A DNA stretch of 37,725 bases from Rhodocyclaceae bacterium (GCA_020445765.1 JAGRFY010000023.1:1-37725), one strand, 5' to 3'; shown: positions 26,729 to 34,525, counted from the stretch's first letter. The notes: generated by a model from the letters alone, not told the origin. Numbers and translations: made by a program.

Positions 26729-26965
26729 TCACTGCTTGTCATAGTAGTCGTCCGGGCGCTTCAGCCACATGCCGAGCAGCTTGGAACCGAACACCAGGAT
26801 CACGCAGCCGATGAATCCGAACCAGGCGTTGAAGGCCGGCAGGGCGTCGATGCCGAAGTGCGGGTGGGATTCGACGAAGAATTCGGCGAGGACGGTCAGC
26901 ACCAGGATCGCGATGAAGCCGATCCAGAGCTTGCGGATGTTTTCCGGGCGTACCAGCCAATGCAT
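26729..26965 (-). CDS. Small membrane protein inside the Mrp-type cluster
   Basis: This 78-residue protein, starting MHWLVRPENIRKLWIGFIAIL, has two predicted membrane helices (about residues 11-28 and 46-63) and a charged C-terminus ending DDYYDKQ. Between the helices is an acidic, His-containing segment (FFVESHPHFGIDALPAF). The ATG has a strong GGAGG nine bases upstream and starts two bases after the D2 stop. I do not recognise a characterised family. The position between two antiporter-like subunits and the strong ribosome-binding site argue for a real accessory subunit or assembly factor of the complex. Confidence 0.8.
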   Translation of the reverse strand: MHWLVRPENIRKLWIGFIAILVLTVLAEFFVESHPHFGIDALPAFNAWFGFIGCVILVFGSKLLGMWLKRPDDYYDKQ

Positions 26966-26967
26966 GT

Positions 26968-28461
26968 TCAGTATCCTCCGGCCACGGCGCGCGCGAGCTT
27001 CAGCACCGGCTCGTGATAGATGAACAGGATGATCGTCAGCGACGCGGTCACCGTCTGCGCGAGCACCATCGGCCACGGCGCTTCGCCGTGGTCGTCATGA
27101 TGGTCGTGGCCGTGCGCGTCGCCATGACGATCCGACGCTGGCGGCTCACGGAAGAACGCGCGCCAGACGATGGGCAGGAAATAGCCGGCATTGAGCAGCG
27201 TACTGACCACGAGCACCGCCACCGCGGTCCAGTGCCCGGCGCCCATTGCCGCCGACAGGATGTACCACTTGGAGATGAAACCGGCCGCCGGCGGCAGGCC
27301 GATCATCGACAACGCACCGACGCCAAACGCGAGCATCGTCCATGGCATTTTGCGGCCGATGCCGTCGAGCTGGCTGACTTCGGTCTTGTGGGCCGCCGTG
27401 TAGATCGAGCCAGCGGCGAAGAACAGGGTGATCTTGCCGACCGCATGGGCGGCGATGTGCATCGCCGCGCCGACGATCGAGATCGGTGCGAGCAGGGTCG
27501 CCGCCAGCGTGACGTAGGAGAGCTGGCTCACCGTCGAATAGGCCAGCCGACGCTTGAGGTTGTCCGCCCGCAGCGCGACGATCGACGCGGCGACGATGGT
27601 GTAGCCGGCGATCAGCGGCACCCAATCGGCGCTGCCCAAGGCCATCAGGTTGTCTGGGCCGAATATGTAGACGACCACCTTGACGACGCTGAACACACCG
27701 GCCTTGACCACGGCCACCGCGTGCAGCAGGGCCGAAACCGGTGTCGGCGCCACCATCGCCGCCGGCAGCCAGCGGTGGAACGGCATCAGCGCCGCCTTGC
27801 CGATGCCGAACATGTAAAGGGCCATCAGCACCGCGGTGCCGGTGGCGCCGACCTGGCCGGCGAGGATGCCGCCCTCGCGGAAATCCAGCGTGCCGGCCAG
27901 CACCCAGGTAGCCAGCATGCCGGTCAACAGAAATACGATCGAGGTGCCCATCAGCACGCCGAGATAGATTCTCGCGGACTTCTTCGCGTGATCGGTGCCG
28001 TGGTGGGTGACCAGCGGGTAGGTGATCAGCGTCATCGCTTCGTAGAACAGGAACAGCGTCAGCATGTTGCCGGCGAAGGCGATGCCCTGGGCGGCGAAGA
28101 TGGCGCCGGCGAAGCAGACGAAGAAGCGGGTCTGATTGCCCTCCTTGTTGCCCCGCATGTAGCCGATCGAATAGATCGAACTGATGATCCACAGGCCCGA
28201 CGCGATCAGCCCGAAGAGCATGCCGAGTGGCTCCGCGGTCAGCTGCAGCGAGACCTCCGGCAGCATCGGCAGCAGGACCAGTTCCGGCCGCGCACCGTCG
28301 GCGACCGCAGCGTACAGTCCGAGCACCTGGGCAAACAGCACCACCGCCGTTGACAGCGTGATGCCTTCTCGCAGATTCGGCCAGCGGCCGCTCAGCGATA
28401 CCAGGACCAAGCCGACCAGCGGCGTGGCGAGGATGCCGGCGAGTGCCATCGAGCCGCTCAT
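26968..28461 (-). CDS. mnhD: Mrp-type antiporter subunit D-like protein 2 (D2), with His-rich loop
   Basis: A 497-residue NuoN/MrpD-type membrane subunit with about 14 helices. The proton-channel residues are present: E141 (LFLFYEAMTL, TM5) and K222 (GIGKAALMPFHRWLP, TM7), as in MrpD. TM8 contains AHAVGKITLFFAAG. Near the C-terminus, before the last helix, a soluble loop holds six histidines in thirteen residues (H446, 450, 452, 454, 455 and 458, with Asp and Gly between), a likely metal-binding or pH-sensitive segment. The ATG at 28461 overlaps the D1 stop as ATGA. D2 with D3 probably replaces the NuoL-like half of a conventional MrpA; which subunit corresponds to which is inference. Confidence 0.92.
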   Translation of the reverse strand: MSGSMALAGILATPLVGLVLVSLSGRWPNLREGITLSTAVVLFAQVLGLYAAVADGARPELVLLPMLPEVSLQLTAEPLGMLFGLIASGLWIISSIYSIGYMRGNKEGNQTRFFVCFAGAIFAAQGIAFAGNMLTLFLFYEAMTLITYPLVTHHGTDHAKKSARIYLGVLMGTSIVFLLTGMLATWVLAGTLDFREGGILAGQVGATGTAVLMALYMFGIGKAALMPFHRWLPAAMVAPTPVSALLHAVAVVKAGVFSVVKVVVYIFGPDNLMALGSADWVPLIAGYTIVAASIVALRADNLKRRLAYSTVSQLSYVTLAATLLAPISIVGAAMHIAAHAVGKITLFFAAGSIYTAAHKTEVSQLDGIGRKMPWTMLAFGVGALSMIGLPPAAGFISKWYILSAAMGAGHWTAVAVLVVSTLLNAGYFLPIVWRAFFREPPASDRHGDAHGHDHHDDHGEAPWPMVLAQTVTASLTIILFIYHEPVLKLARAVAGGY

Positions 28462-29939
28462 TTCCACCCCCCGGCGAGGGCCTCGGCGGCCGCGCGGGCC
28501 ATGCTGCCACTCCACGAGGCGTCGAGACCGAACCAGACGCAGGCGACGATCATCGCGAGCGCCGGCAGCAACATCGTCAGCGGCGCCTCGCCCGGCGGTG
28601 GAAGCCCCTCCGGCGGCTCACGGAAATACGCCACTTCGACGAAACGCCAGACGTAGATCACCGCCAACAGGGAACTCAGCATCACCGCGCCGGCCAGCCA
28701 CCACTGCCCCTCCGCCATCGCGGCGGTCACCAGGTACCACTTGCTGACGAAACCTGCGGTTCCCGGTATGCCGATCAATGACAAGCCACCGATGACGAAC
28801 GCGAACGCGGCGATCGGCATCGTGCGGCCGAGCCCGGCCATGCGATCGAGTGCGGATCCTCCGAGTCGCAGCACGACGCCACCCAACACCAGGAACATGC
28901 CGCCCTTGGTCAGCGCGTGGTTGAACAGATGCGCGACCGCGGCAGTCAGGCCGCCGACCGAGTTGAGGCTGATGCCGAGCGTGATGTAGCCGATCTGCGA
29001 GACACTGGAATAGGCCAGCAGCCGCTTGACGTCGGTCTGGAAGATCGCGACGACGGCCGGGATGAACATCGCGGCCAGCGACAGCGCGAGCAGGATCACG
29101 CCGGTGTAGCGCGCATCGAAGACGACGGTCTCGCCGAAGATCGTGAAGAAGTAGCGCATCAACACGTAGATCGACACCTTGGTGGCGGTCGCCGCAAGGA
29201 ATGCCGACACCGCAGACGGCGAGTAGGCATAGGCGTTGGGCAGCCACAGGTGCAGCGGGAACAGCGCGATCTTCAGCGAGATGCCGACGGTGATGAAGGC
29301 CAGCGCCGCCAGCGTCGACCGCGGATCACCCATCGCCGGCAGCCGGACCGCCAGGTCCGCCAGATTCAACGTGCCGGTCTGCAGATAAAGCAGGCCGATG
29401 CCGATCACGTAGAGGGTGGCGCCGATGGTGCCCATCAGCAGATATTGGTAGGACGCCACCAGCGCCCGGCGGTCGCGACCCATCGCGATCAGCACGTAGG
29501 TCGCGAGCGACGAGATCTCGAGGAACACGAACAGATTGAATGCATCGCCGGTCAGCAGGATGCCGAGCAGGCCCGACAGGCACAGCATCATCATCGCGTA
29601 GAAGAGGTAATGCTCCTCCGCACGGACTTCCGAACTGACGCCGTGGCGGCAGTAGGGCATCACGAACACGCCGATCAGCGACACGATGAAGGCGACGAAG
29701 GCGTTGGCTGCATCGACCCGATATTCGATACCGAGTGGCGGCGGCCAATTGCCGATGGCGTAGGAGATCACGCCTTCGGAGACCGCCCGTGCGAGCAGCG
29801 GCAACGCGATCGCCAGTGTCGCGATGCTCGCCAGCGTCGCCACCAGCCAGCTCGGGAACGAGCGTCTCAGCAATACGATAATCGGCGCCGCAAGCAGCGG
29901 CACCACCACCAGCAGGATGGGAAGATGTTGGCTCAGCAA
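28458..29939 (-). CDS. mnhD: Mrp-type antiporter subunit D (D1)
   Basis: A 493-residue MrpD with about 14 helices, the closest of the three to classical MrpD. E141 (VFLEISSLATYVLIA, TM5) and K223 (GISLKIALFPLHLWLPNAY, TM7) are spaced exactly like E137 and K219 of Bacillus MrpD. TDVKRLLAYSSVSQIGYI and LFNHALTKGGMFLVLGG are classical motifs. The start appears to be TTG 29939, four bases after the mnhC stop; no ATG or GTG occurs before the first helix in this frame. Its stop overlaps the D2 start as ATGA. It should form the distal antiporter module together with MnhC. Confidence 0.94.
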   Translation of the reverse strand: MLSQHLPILLVVVPLLAAPIIVLLRRSFPSWLVATLASIATLAIALPLLARAVSEGVISYAIGNWPPPLGIEYRVDAANAFVAFIVSLIGVFVMPYCRHGVSSEVRAEEHYLFYAMMMLCLSGLLGILLTGDAFNLFVFLEISSLATYVLIAMGRDRRALVASYQYLLMGTIGATLYVIGIGLLYLQTGTLNLADLAVRLPAMGDPRSTLAALAFITVGISLKIALFPLHLWLPNAYAYSPSAVSAFLAATATKVSIYVLMRYFFTIFGETVVFDARYTGVILLALSLAAMFIPAVVAIFQTDVKRLLAYSSVSQIGYITLGISLNSVGGLTAAVAHLFNHALTKGGMFLVLGGVVLRLGGSALDRMAGLGRTMPIAAFAFVIGGLSLIGIPGTAGFVSKWYLVTAAMAEGQWWLAGAVMLSSLLAVIYVWRFVEVAYFREPPEGLPPPGEAPLTMLLPALAMIVACVWFGLDASWSGSMARAAAEALAGGWK

Positions 29940-29943
29940 GGTC

Positions 29944-30321
29944 TCAGCTACGATCTCTGGATTTCAGTTCATCGTCCGCATCGAGCCCGAGGATCTCCTC
30001 CTCCTCGATACTGCCGTAGGCTTCCTTGATCCGGACCACCAGGGCGAGGCCGAGCGCGAGGGTGGCAACGCCGACGACGATCGCGGTCAGGATCAGCACG
30101 TGCGGCAACGGGTTCGAATAGACTTCGAAGCCTTCGCCGACGATCGGCGCCACGCCGCCGATCAGCTTTCCGGGCGAGATGTAGAGCAGATAGACGGCGG
30201 TCTGGAACAGGCCCAGTCCGATCAGCTTCTTGATCAGATTGCTGCGCGCGATGACGATGAACAGACCCACCATCAGCAGCAGAATCGTGACGAAGTAGGC
30301 GTAATGACCGGCGAAGGTCAC
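29944..30321 (-). CDS. mnhC: Mrp-type antiporter subunit C (NuoK-like)
   Basis: This 125-residue protein has three hydrophobic helices and a conserved NuoK/MrpC pattern: IKKLIGLGLFQTAVYLLYIS, then NPLPHVLILTAIVVGVATLALGLALVVRI. The C-terminal tail is acidic (EEEEILGLDADDELKSRD). The GTG at 30321 overlaps the mnhB stop as GTGA, so translation is probably coupled. In Mrp complexes subunit C bridges B/A and D and carries part of the proton path. Confidence 0.92.
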   Translation of the reverse strand: MTFAGHYAYFVTILLLMVGLFIVIARSNLIKKLIGLGLFQTAVYLLYISPGKLIGGVAPIVGEGFEVYSNPLPHVLILTAIVVGVATLALGLALVVRIKEAYGSIEEEEILGLDADDELKSRDRS

Positions 30322-30755
30322 GAATCCTCCCCGCCCGCATCGCGACGACGGCCCGCGAACACGTAGAAGATCTTCAGCATTACCGCCGAGACCGTGATCG
30401 CGACACCGACCTCGACCCAGAAGATGCCGCGGTGCTGACCATGGACCGGATCGTGGTCCAGCACGAAATAATCCAGGTAGTTGCCTCCGAGCAGCAAACC
30501 GGCGACGCCGACCCCGGCGTAGACCAGCACACCGATCGCGATCATCGCTTCGACCAGCACATCGGGCACCACTTCCCGTGCGCTCGGCAATCCGTAGATC
30601 AGCCCGTAGAAGATCACCGCGGCAGCGACGATGACGCCGGCCTGGAAACCACCACCAGGTCCGAAATCGCCGTGGAACTGGACGTACGAGGCGAACATCA
30701 CCGCGAACGGGATCAGCAGCTTGGCGAGTACGCGGAGGATCACGTCGAGCCTCAC
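30318..30755 (-). CDS. mnhB: Mrp-type antiporter subunit B
   Basis: A 145-residue MnhB-domain (PF04039) protein with four membrane helices. FASYVQFHGDFGPGGGFQAGVIVAAAVIFYGLIYG contains the hallmark H-G-x-x-x-P-G-G-G-F-Q-x-G motif. The GTG at 30755 overlaps the preceding stop as GTGA, and its own stop overlaps the mnhC GTG. It is a core subunit next to the MrpA C-terminal module in known Mrp complexes. Confidence 0.94.
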   Translation of the reverse strand: MRLDVILRVLAKLLIPFAVMFASYVQFHGDFGPGGGFQAGVIVAAAVIFYGLIYGLPSAREVVPDVLVEAMIAIGVLVYAGVGVAGLLLGGNYLDYFVLDHDPVHGQHRGIFWVEVGVAITVSAVMLKIFYVFAGRRRDAGGEDS

Positions 30756-31300
30756 TTGCCCACCTCCCGACCGTCGTCCCGGTCGTCGAACTTCTGCCTG
30801 GGTTTGCGCCGCCGCAGCAGGGCGATGACACCGATGCCGGCGGTAAACACCACCGTCGTTTCGCCCAGCGTGTCGTAGCCGCGATAGCTCGCGAGTACCG
30901 CCGTGACGACATTCGGCACGCCGGTCTTGACCGGCCCCTCCTTCAGGTAGGCCGGCGCGACGTGCTGATGGATCGGCGCCTGCGGGTCAGAGAAGGCGGG
31001 CAGCCCCAGCGTGCCATAGACCAGCATGCCGCCGGTCACGACGACGACGAACAGGGGCAGCCATGGCTTGTGGATCGGCTTCGATTCGCTGCCGCCGGTG
31101 AGATGGATCGCGCCAAGCAGCAACACCGTCGAGATGCCGGCACCGACGGCGGCCTCGGTCATCGCCACGTCGACGGCGTCGAGCACGACCAGCAGCGTCG
31201 CCATCAGAAAACTGTAGATGCCCGACAGCAGCACGACGCCGAACAGGTTGCGCTGCCTCGCGATCCCGATCGCGGCAGCCCCCATCAGGCTCAGCAGCAC
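30752..31300 (-). CDS. DUF4040/MbhE-like protein, separated C-terminal part of MrpA (A')
   Basis: This 182-residue protein matches the region that in Bacillus forms the end of MrpA, and in archaeal MBH/MBX complexes MbhD plus MbhE. The first part is DUF4040 (FLMATLLVVLDAVDVAMTEAAVGAGISTVLLLGAI). The second has one or two helices with the conserved NVVTAVLASYRGYDTLGETTVVF segment. The first standard start codon is GTG 31300, eight bases after the mnhG stop, but similarity to membrane sequence continues upstream (ILTTLTAVVLLSLMG), so translation may begin at CTG 31312 or ATC 31324. It is the bridge between the E/F/G and B/C/D parts of the complex. Confidence 0.88.
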   Translation of the reverse strand: MLLSLMGAAAIGIARQRNLFGVVLLSGIYSFLMATLLVVLDAVDVAMTEAAVGAGISTVLLLGAIHLTGGSESKPIHKPWLPLFVVVVTGGMLVYGTLGLPAFSDPQAPIHQHVAPAYLKEGPVKTGVPNVVTAVLASYRGYDTLGETTVVFTAGIGVIALLRRRKPRQKFDDRDDGREVGK

Positions 31301-31308
31301 GACGGCGG

Positions 31309-31641
31309 TCAGCGTGGTGAGGATGGCGTTTCTCCTTCTTCGTCGGCCAGCAGGGGTTCGGCGCCACGTTCCAGGGCCGCATTCGCCAGCGCGTGCGACG
31401 CGGTCGGCGACGTAAAGAAGATCAGCAGCCCGAGAATGATCAGCTTGAGCGAGGCCAGCGTGAAACCGGACTGCAGGATCAGGCCGACGATGATCAGTCC
31501 GGCACCGAGCGTGTCGATCACGCTGGCCGCGTGCATGCGGGTAAAGAAATCCGGCATCCGCAGCATGCCGACCGCGCCGATCACGCAGAAGACGCCGCCG
31601 GCGGTCACCAGGAGCCAGGTCAGGATGTCGAGCACGATCAC
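31309..31641 (-). CDS. mnhG: Mrp-type antiporter subunit G
   Basis: A 110-residue MnhG/PhaG protein (PF03334) with three membrane helices. The pattern GVFCVIGAVGMLRMPDFFTRMHAASVIDTLGAGLIIVGL is diagnostic, as is the following SLKLIILGLLIFFTSPTASHALANAA. The start is GTG 31641, overlapping the mnhF stop as GTGA. The tail is acidic and probably cytoplasmic. Confidence 0.95.
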   Translation of the reverse strand: MIVLDILTWLLVTAGGVFCVIGAVGMLRMPDFFTRMHAASVIDTLGAGLIIVGLILQSGFTLASLKLIILGLLIFFTSPTASHALANAALERGAEPLLADEEGETPSSPR

Positions 31642-31925
31642 CGGCGTTCGCCCTCCGTGCCTCCTGGTTCGCCCAGATCGCCGTAGCGGAAGAACTTCTG
31701 CAGGGCGATCGTGCCGATCACGTTGAGGAAGCCATAGACCAGCGCCAGATCGACGAATTCAGGGCGACCCGAGATGAACTGGAAGATCGCCAGCAGCATC
31801 ATCGTCGCGGTGCCGACGGCATTGCCTGCGAGCGCGCGATCGAACACCGTGGGCCCCTGGAACGCCCGCACCAGTGCGAGCGTCAGCGTCACCAGCAGTG
31901 CCAGCACGACCGCGCCGTAGATCAT
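31638..31925 (-). CDS. mnhF: Mrp-type antiporter subunit F
   Basis: A 95-residue MnhF/MrpF protein (PF04066) with three helices: LVRAFQGPTVFDRALAGNAVGTATMMLLAIF contains the conserved D-R-A/x-x-x-N segment. Subunit F with E and G lines a proposed ion path in Mrp structures. The ATG at 31925 overlaps the mnhE stop as ATGA. Confidence 0.95.
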   Translation of the reverse strand: MIYGAVVLALLVTLTLALVRAFQGPTVFDRALAGNAVGTATMMLLAIFQFISGRPEFVDLALVYGFLNVIGTIALQKFFRYGDLGEPGGTEGERR

Positions 31926-32404
31926 GACAGGCCCTCGAAGGCGGTCACGCGCCGGTCCATGTCACCATCGGCGACCCCTTGCGCACCTTCCCTGGTGAGC
32001 GCATGGACGAGGATTTCGTCGCCCGCGATCGCGACCGAGATCGTTCCCGGCGTCAGGGTGATCGAATTGGCGTAGGTAACCTGCCCCACCGGCGTCTTCT
32101 GCGTGGTCTTGACGCGCAGCATGGTCGGGCTGATCGGCAGCGCAGGATTGACGATGATGCGGCTGACCTCCCACGCCGACTTGACGATCTCCTTCAGCAG
32201 CCAGGGCCAATACGTGAAGGCGTTCTTGCCGAGATGGATCGGATGGCCTTCGTGATCCATCACGTCCATGCGGTGCGCGAACCACAACACCGCGCCGGCG
32301 GAGAGCAGACCCATCGTCAACAGGAACGGCGTGAAGAAACCCGACATCACGACCCAGAACAGGAACAGGGTCGCGATCACGCTGATGGACCGGTATGGGC
32401 TCAT
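31922..32404 (-). CDS. mnhE: Mrp-type antiporter subunit E
   Basis: A 160-residue MnhE protein (PF01899) with two N-terminal helices and a soluble cytoplasmic domain. The motifs YWPWLLKEIVKSAWEVSRIIVNP and YANSITLTPGTISVAIAGDEILVHALT are diagnostic. It is the first gene of the ten-gene cluster, with a good promoter about 70-100 bases upstream. No strong Shine-Dalgarno sequence precedes the ATG at 32404. A gene order beginning with E, F and G, with a split A, is like the MBH-type antiporter module rather than the Bacillus order A-B-C-D-E-F-G. Confidence 0.94.
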   Translation of the reverse strand: MSPYRSISVIATLFLFWVVMSGFFTPFLLTMGLLSAGAVLWFAHRMDVMDHEGHPIHLGKNAFTYWPWLLKEIVKSAWEVSRIIVNPALPISPTMLRVKTTQKTPVGQVTYANSITLTPGTISVAIAGDEILVHALTREGAQGVADGDMDRRVTAFEGLS

Positions 32405-32478
32405 GTTTTCGTTGTAGTTGCAGGCTCACGCGCTTCGGCAGGTCGTTGGCCACTGCCGCAAGCTCCCTCGGGTGCGTC

Positions 32479-32507
32479 ACTATAGCCGCGTGACGGGCTT
32501 CGAACAA
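32479..32507 (-). promoter_or_regulatory. Promoter of the Mrp-type cluster
   Basis: On the minus strand TTGTTC (32507-32502), a 17-base spacer and TATAGT (32484-32479) precede mnhE. The -10 box matches consensus at five of six positions. Transcription would start near 32472, giving a leader of about 68 bases. No other comparable promoter is visible within the cluster, which agrees with one long transcript. Confidence 0.5.
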
Positions 32508-32596
32508 CGCCGAATCGAGCCGGCAGTGCGCCGCGGCTCCCGATCGCAGGCCACATCGACGGGCCACGACGGGCACTCCCCGTTTGGCGGCATCTG

Positions 32597-32613
32597 ATTT
32601 CACTGTGCGAAAT
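32597..32613 (+). promoter_or_regulatory. Palindrome upstream of the IclR gene, candidate operator
   Basis: ATTTCAC, three bases and GCGAAAT form a 17-base imperfect inverted repeat (arms ATTTCnC/GnGAAAT) 40 bases before the IclR start. Dyads of this type and length are usual for IclR-family dimers. It lies between the IclR gene and the divergent mnhE promoter, about 90 bases from the latter, so autoregulation is the simplest reading. Confidence 0.45.
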
Positions 32614-32653
32614 GCACGTCCTCGGGTACCATGCGGCGAACGAGATTCCGACC

Positions 32654-33430
32654 ATGAACGCGCCCGAACAGAAGAACTCCATCCAGGTCATCGAACGCAT
32701 GATGCGCTTGCTCGACGCGCTCTCCGAGCACGCCGATCCGGTACCGCTTAAGGATCTTGCCCTCGAGACCGGCCTGCACCCGTCGACCGCCCACCGCATC
32801 CTTGCAGCGATGTCTCACAGCGGCTTCGTCGAGCGCGCCGAAGGCGGCACCTATCGCCTCGGCATCCGCCTGCTGGAGCTTGGCGCGCTGGTCAAGTCAC
32901 GCATCTCGCTGCGCGAATCCGCGATGCAGGCGATGTTGCAGCTGCACCAGAAGACCGGCGAGAGCATCAACCTGGGCATTCGCGACGGCGACGAGATCGT
33001 CTATGTCGAACGCACCTCGAGCGGCCGTTCGGCGGTTCGCGTCGTGCACATCGTCGGTGCACGGGCACCACTGCACGTCACTGCCACCGGCAAGTTGTTC
33101 CTGGCTGAAGACGGGCCCCAACTGGTCCGGGAGTACGCTCGTCGCACCGGACTGCCGCGGCTGACACCGACGTCGATCGTCACACTCGACGCCCTCGAGA
33201 AGGAACTGGACAAGGTCCGCCGTCACGCCGTGGCGTACGACCTCGACGAAGTGGAAAACGGCGTGCGCTGCATTGCCGCCGGAATCCGCGACGACAATGG
33301 CAGACTGGTCGCAGGATTGTCGCTGTCGACGCCGTCGGAGCGCTTCAACCCGGATCTGGCCCGGGTGATCCGCGAGACCGCAGTCCAGATCTCGCGTTCG
33401 CTCGGCTATGTGTCGGCCGCGCAGGACTGA
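32654..33430 (+). CDS. IclR-family transcriptional regulator
   Basis: A 258-residue regulator with an N-terminal winged helix (about residues 8-70: SIQVIERMMRLLDALSEHADPVPLKDLALETGLHPSTAHRILAAM) and a C-terminal GAF-like effector domain (about 85-255). The latter contains HVTATGKLFLAE and AYDLDEVENGVRCIAAGIRD, typical of the family. The ATG at 32654 was chosen over an upstream one at 32612, which lies inside the palindrome region and lacks family similarity. IclR proteins usually control a neighbouring catabolic operon, but none is here; the divergent neighbour is mnhE. It converges with pbpG (31 bases between stops). Confidence 0.92.
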   Translation: MNAPEQKNSIQVIERMMRLLDALSEHADPVPLKDLALETGLHPSTAHRILAAMSHSGFVERAEGGTYRLGIRLLELGALVKSRISLRESAMQAMLQLHQKTGESINLGIRDGDEIVYVERTSSGRSAVRVVHIVGARAPLHVTATGKLFLAEDGPQLVREYARRTGLPRLTPTSIVTLDALEKELDKVRRHAVAYDLDEVENGVRCIAAGIRDDNGRLVAGLSLSTPSERFNPDLARVIRETAVQISRSLGYVSAAQD

Positions 33431-33461
33431 GTGCAGGTGGGCGGCCGTTCGTGGCGGACCG

Positions 33462-34379
33462 TCAGCCCGACGATTCCTGTCCTAGCGCGGCTCGCAACTC
33501 GACCGCGCCCGATTCGAGCCACTGCTTGATCCGGCGGGCATCCGCGGTTCGGGTGTAGCGCCCGATCGAATCGAGCAGTACGAAGATCATCGGCCGGCCC
33601 TGCATCCACGCCTGCATCACCAGGCAGCGCCCGGCCTCGCGAATGTAGCCCGTCTTCGACAGACTGATTCGCCATTCCGGATTTCGCACCAGACCGTTGG
33701 TATTGCCGAAGCGGCGGAACTTGTGGCCGACCTTGACCTCGTGCGCTTCGGTCGTCGAGAACTCGCGGATCAGCGGATAGCGGGCCGCCTTGGCCACCAG
33801 CCGGACCAGATCACGTGCGCTGGAGACGTTATCGGCGTCGAGCCCGGTACTGTCGACGAAGCGGGTGTCCTGCAGACCCATCTGACGGGCCTTGACGTTC
33901 ATCGACTTGACGAACGCATTGATACCGCCGGGGTACAACCTGGCCAACGCGGAAGCCGCCCGATTCTCCGACGACATCAGCGCCAGCCGCAGCATCTCTT
34001 CGCGACTGAGACGCGTGCCGACGGGCAGCCGCGACCGACTGCCGCGCAAGCGATCGATGTCGGCACTGGTCACCGTGAGTTCCTCGGCGAGACTCTGGCG
34101 GCCGTCCAGTACCACCATTGCGGTCATCAGCTTGGTGATCGACGCGATCGGCACGACGTCGTCCGCATTTCGCTCGAGCAGCATCTGGCCCGATGTCTGA
34201 TCGGCGAGCACGAAGGCTGCCGACTTCAATTCCGGCGGATGCTGCGCGTCGATCGACCAAAGCCCCTGTTCGAGTCGCAGACCTGCACCCGGCGCCGCGG
34301 CGGCGTCGTCCGCAAGCGCCGGCAGCGACGCCAGCGCGGATGTCAGCATCAGGGCCTTGATCCAATGGGTAAATCGCAT
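33462..34379 (-). CDS. pbpG: D-alanyl-D-alanine endopeptidase PbpG (PBP7/8-like)
   Basis: A periplasmic low-molecular-weight penicillin-binding protein of 305 residues that cleaves D-Ala-mDAP cross-links in peptidoglycan. A signal peptide (about 1-24, MRFTHWIKALMLTSALASLPALA) is followed by a peptidase S11 domain with S80-I-T-K83, S137-E-N139 and K242-T-G. The lack of the long C-terminal amphipathic domain of PBP5 favours the PbpG type. The ATG at 34379 has GGAGG six bases upstream; the longer open frame to 34430 would hide the signal peptide. It follows the patatin gene on the same strand after 146 bases that contain an AT-rich patch but no convincing promoter. Confidence 0.94.
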   Translation of the reverse strand: MRFTHWIKALMLTSALASLPALADDAAAAPGAGLRLEQGLWSIDAQHPPELKSAAFVLADQTSGQMLLERNADDVVPIASITKLMTAMVVLDGRQSLAEELTVTSADIDRLRGSRSRLPVGTRLSREEMLRLALMSSENRAASALARLYPGGINAFVKSMNVKARQMGLQDTRFVDSTGLDADNVSSARDLVRLVAKAARYPLIREFSTTEAHEVKVGHKFRRFGNTNGLVRNPEWRISLSKTGYIREAGRCLVMQAWMQGRPMIFVLLDSIGRYTRTADARRIKQWLESGAVELRAALGQESSG

Positions 34380-34525
34380 TACCTGCCTCCGAACAGATGT
34401 TGTCAGCATGCAGCCATCGGCGGCCACCATGCCATTGACGGCATATTGTGGCGAAAAATTAGGCCATTACACAAAAGAGTTAATGTCGCGACTGCGATCA
34501 CCCAGCGAACTGTGGGGTAGAAGCT

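Noticed and set aside
26966-27076. Upstream 37-codon extension of the small membrane protein
   Set aside because: It overlaps the end of D2 and is Arg/Ala-rich; the ATG at 26965 with GGAGG nine bases before it is a far better start.
25048-32404. Complex I (nuo) or membrane-bound hydrogenase operon
   Set aside because: NuoL/M/N/K-like proteins are present, but NuoB, C, D, H and I and hydrogenase subunits are absent, while MnhE, F, G and B are specific for Mrp-type antiporters.
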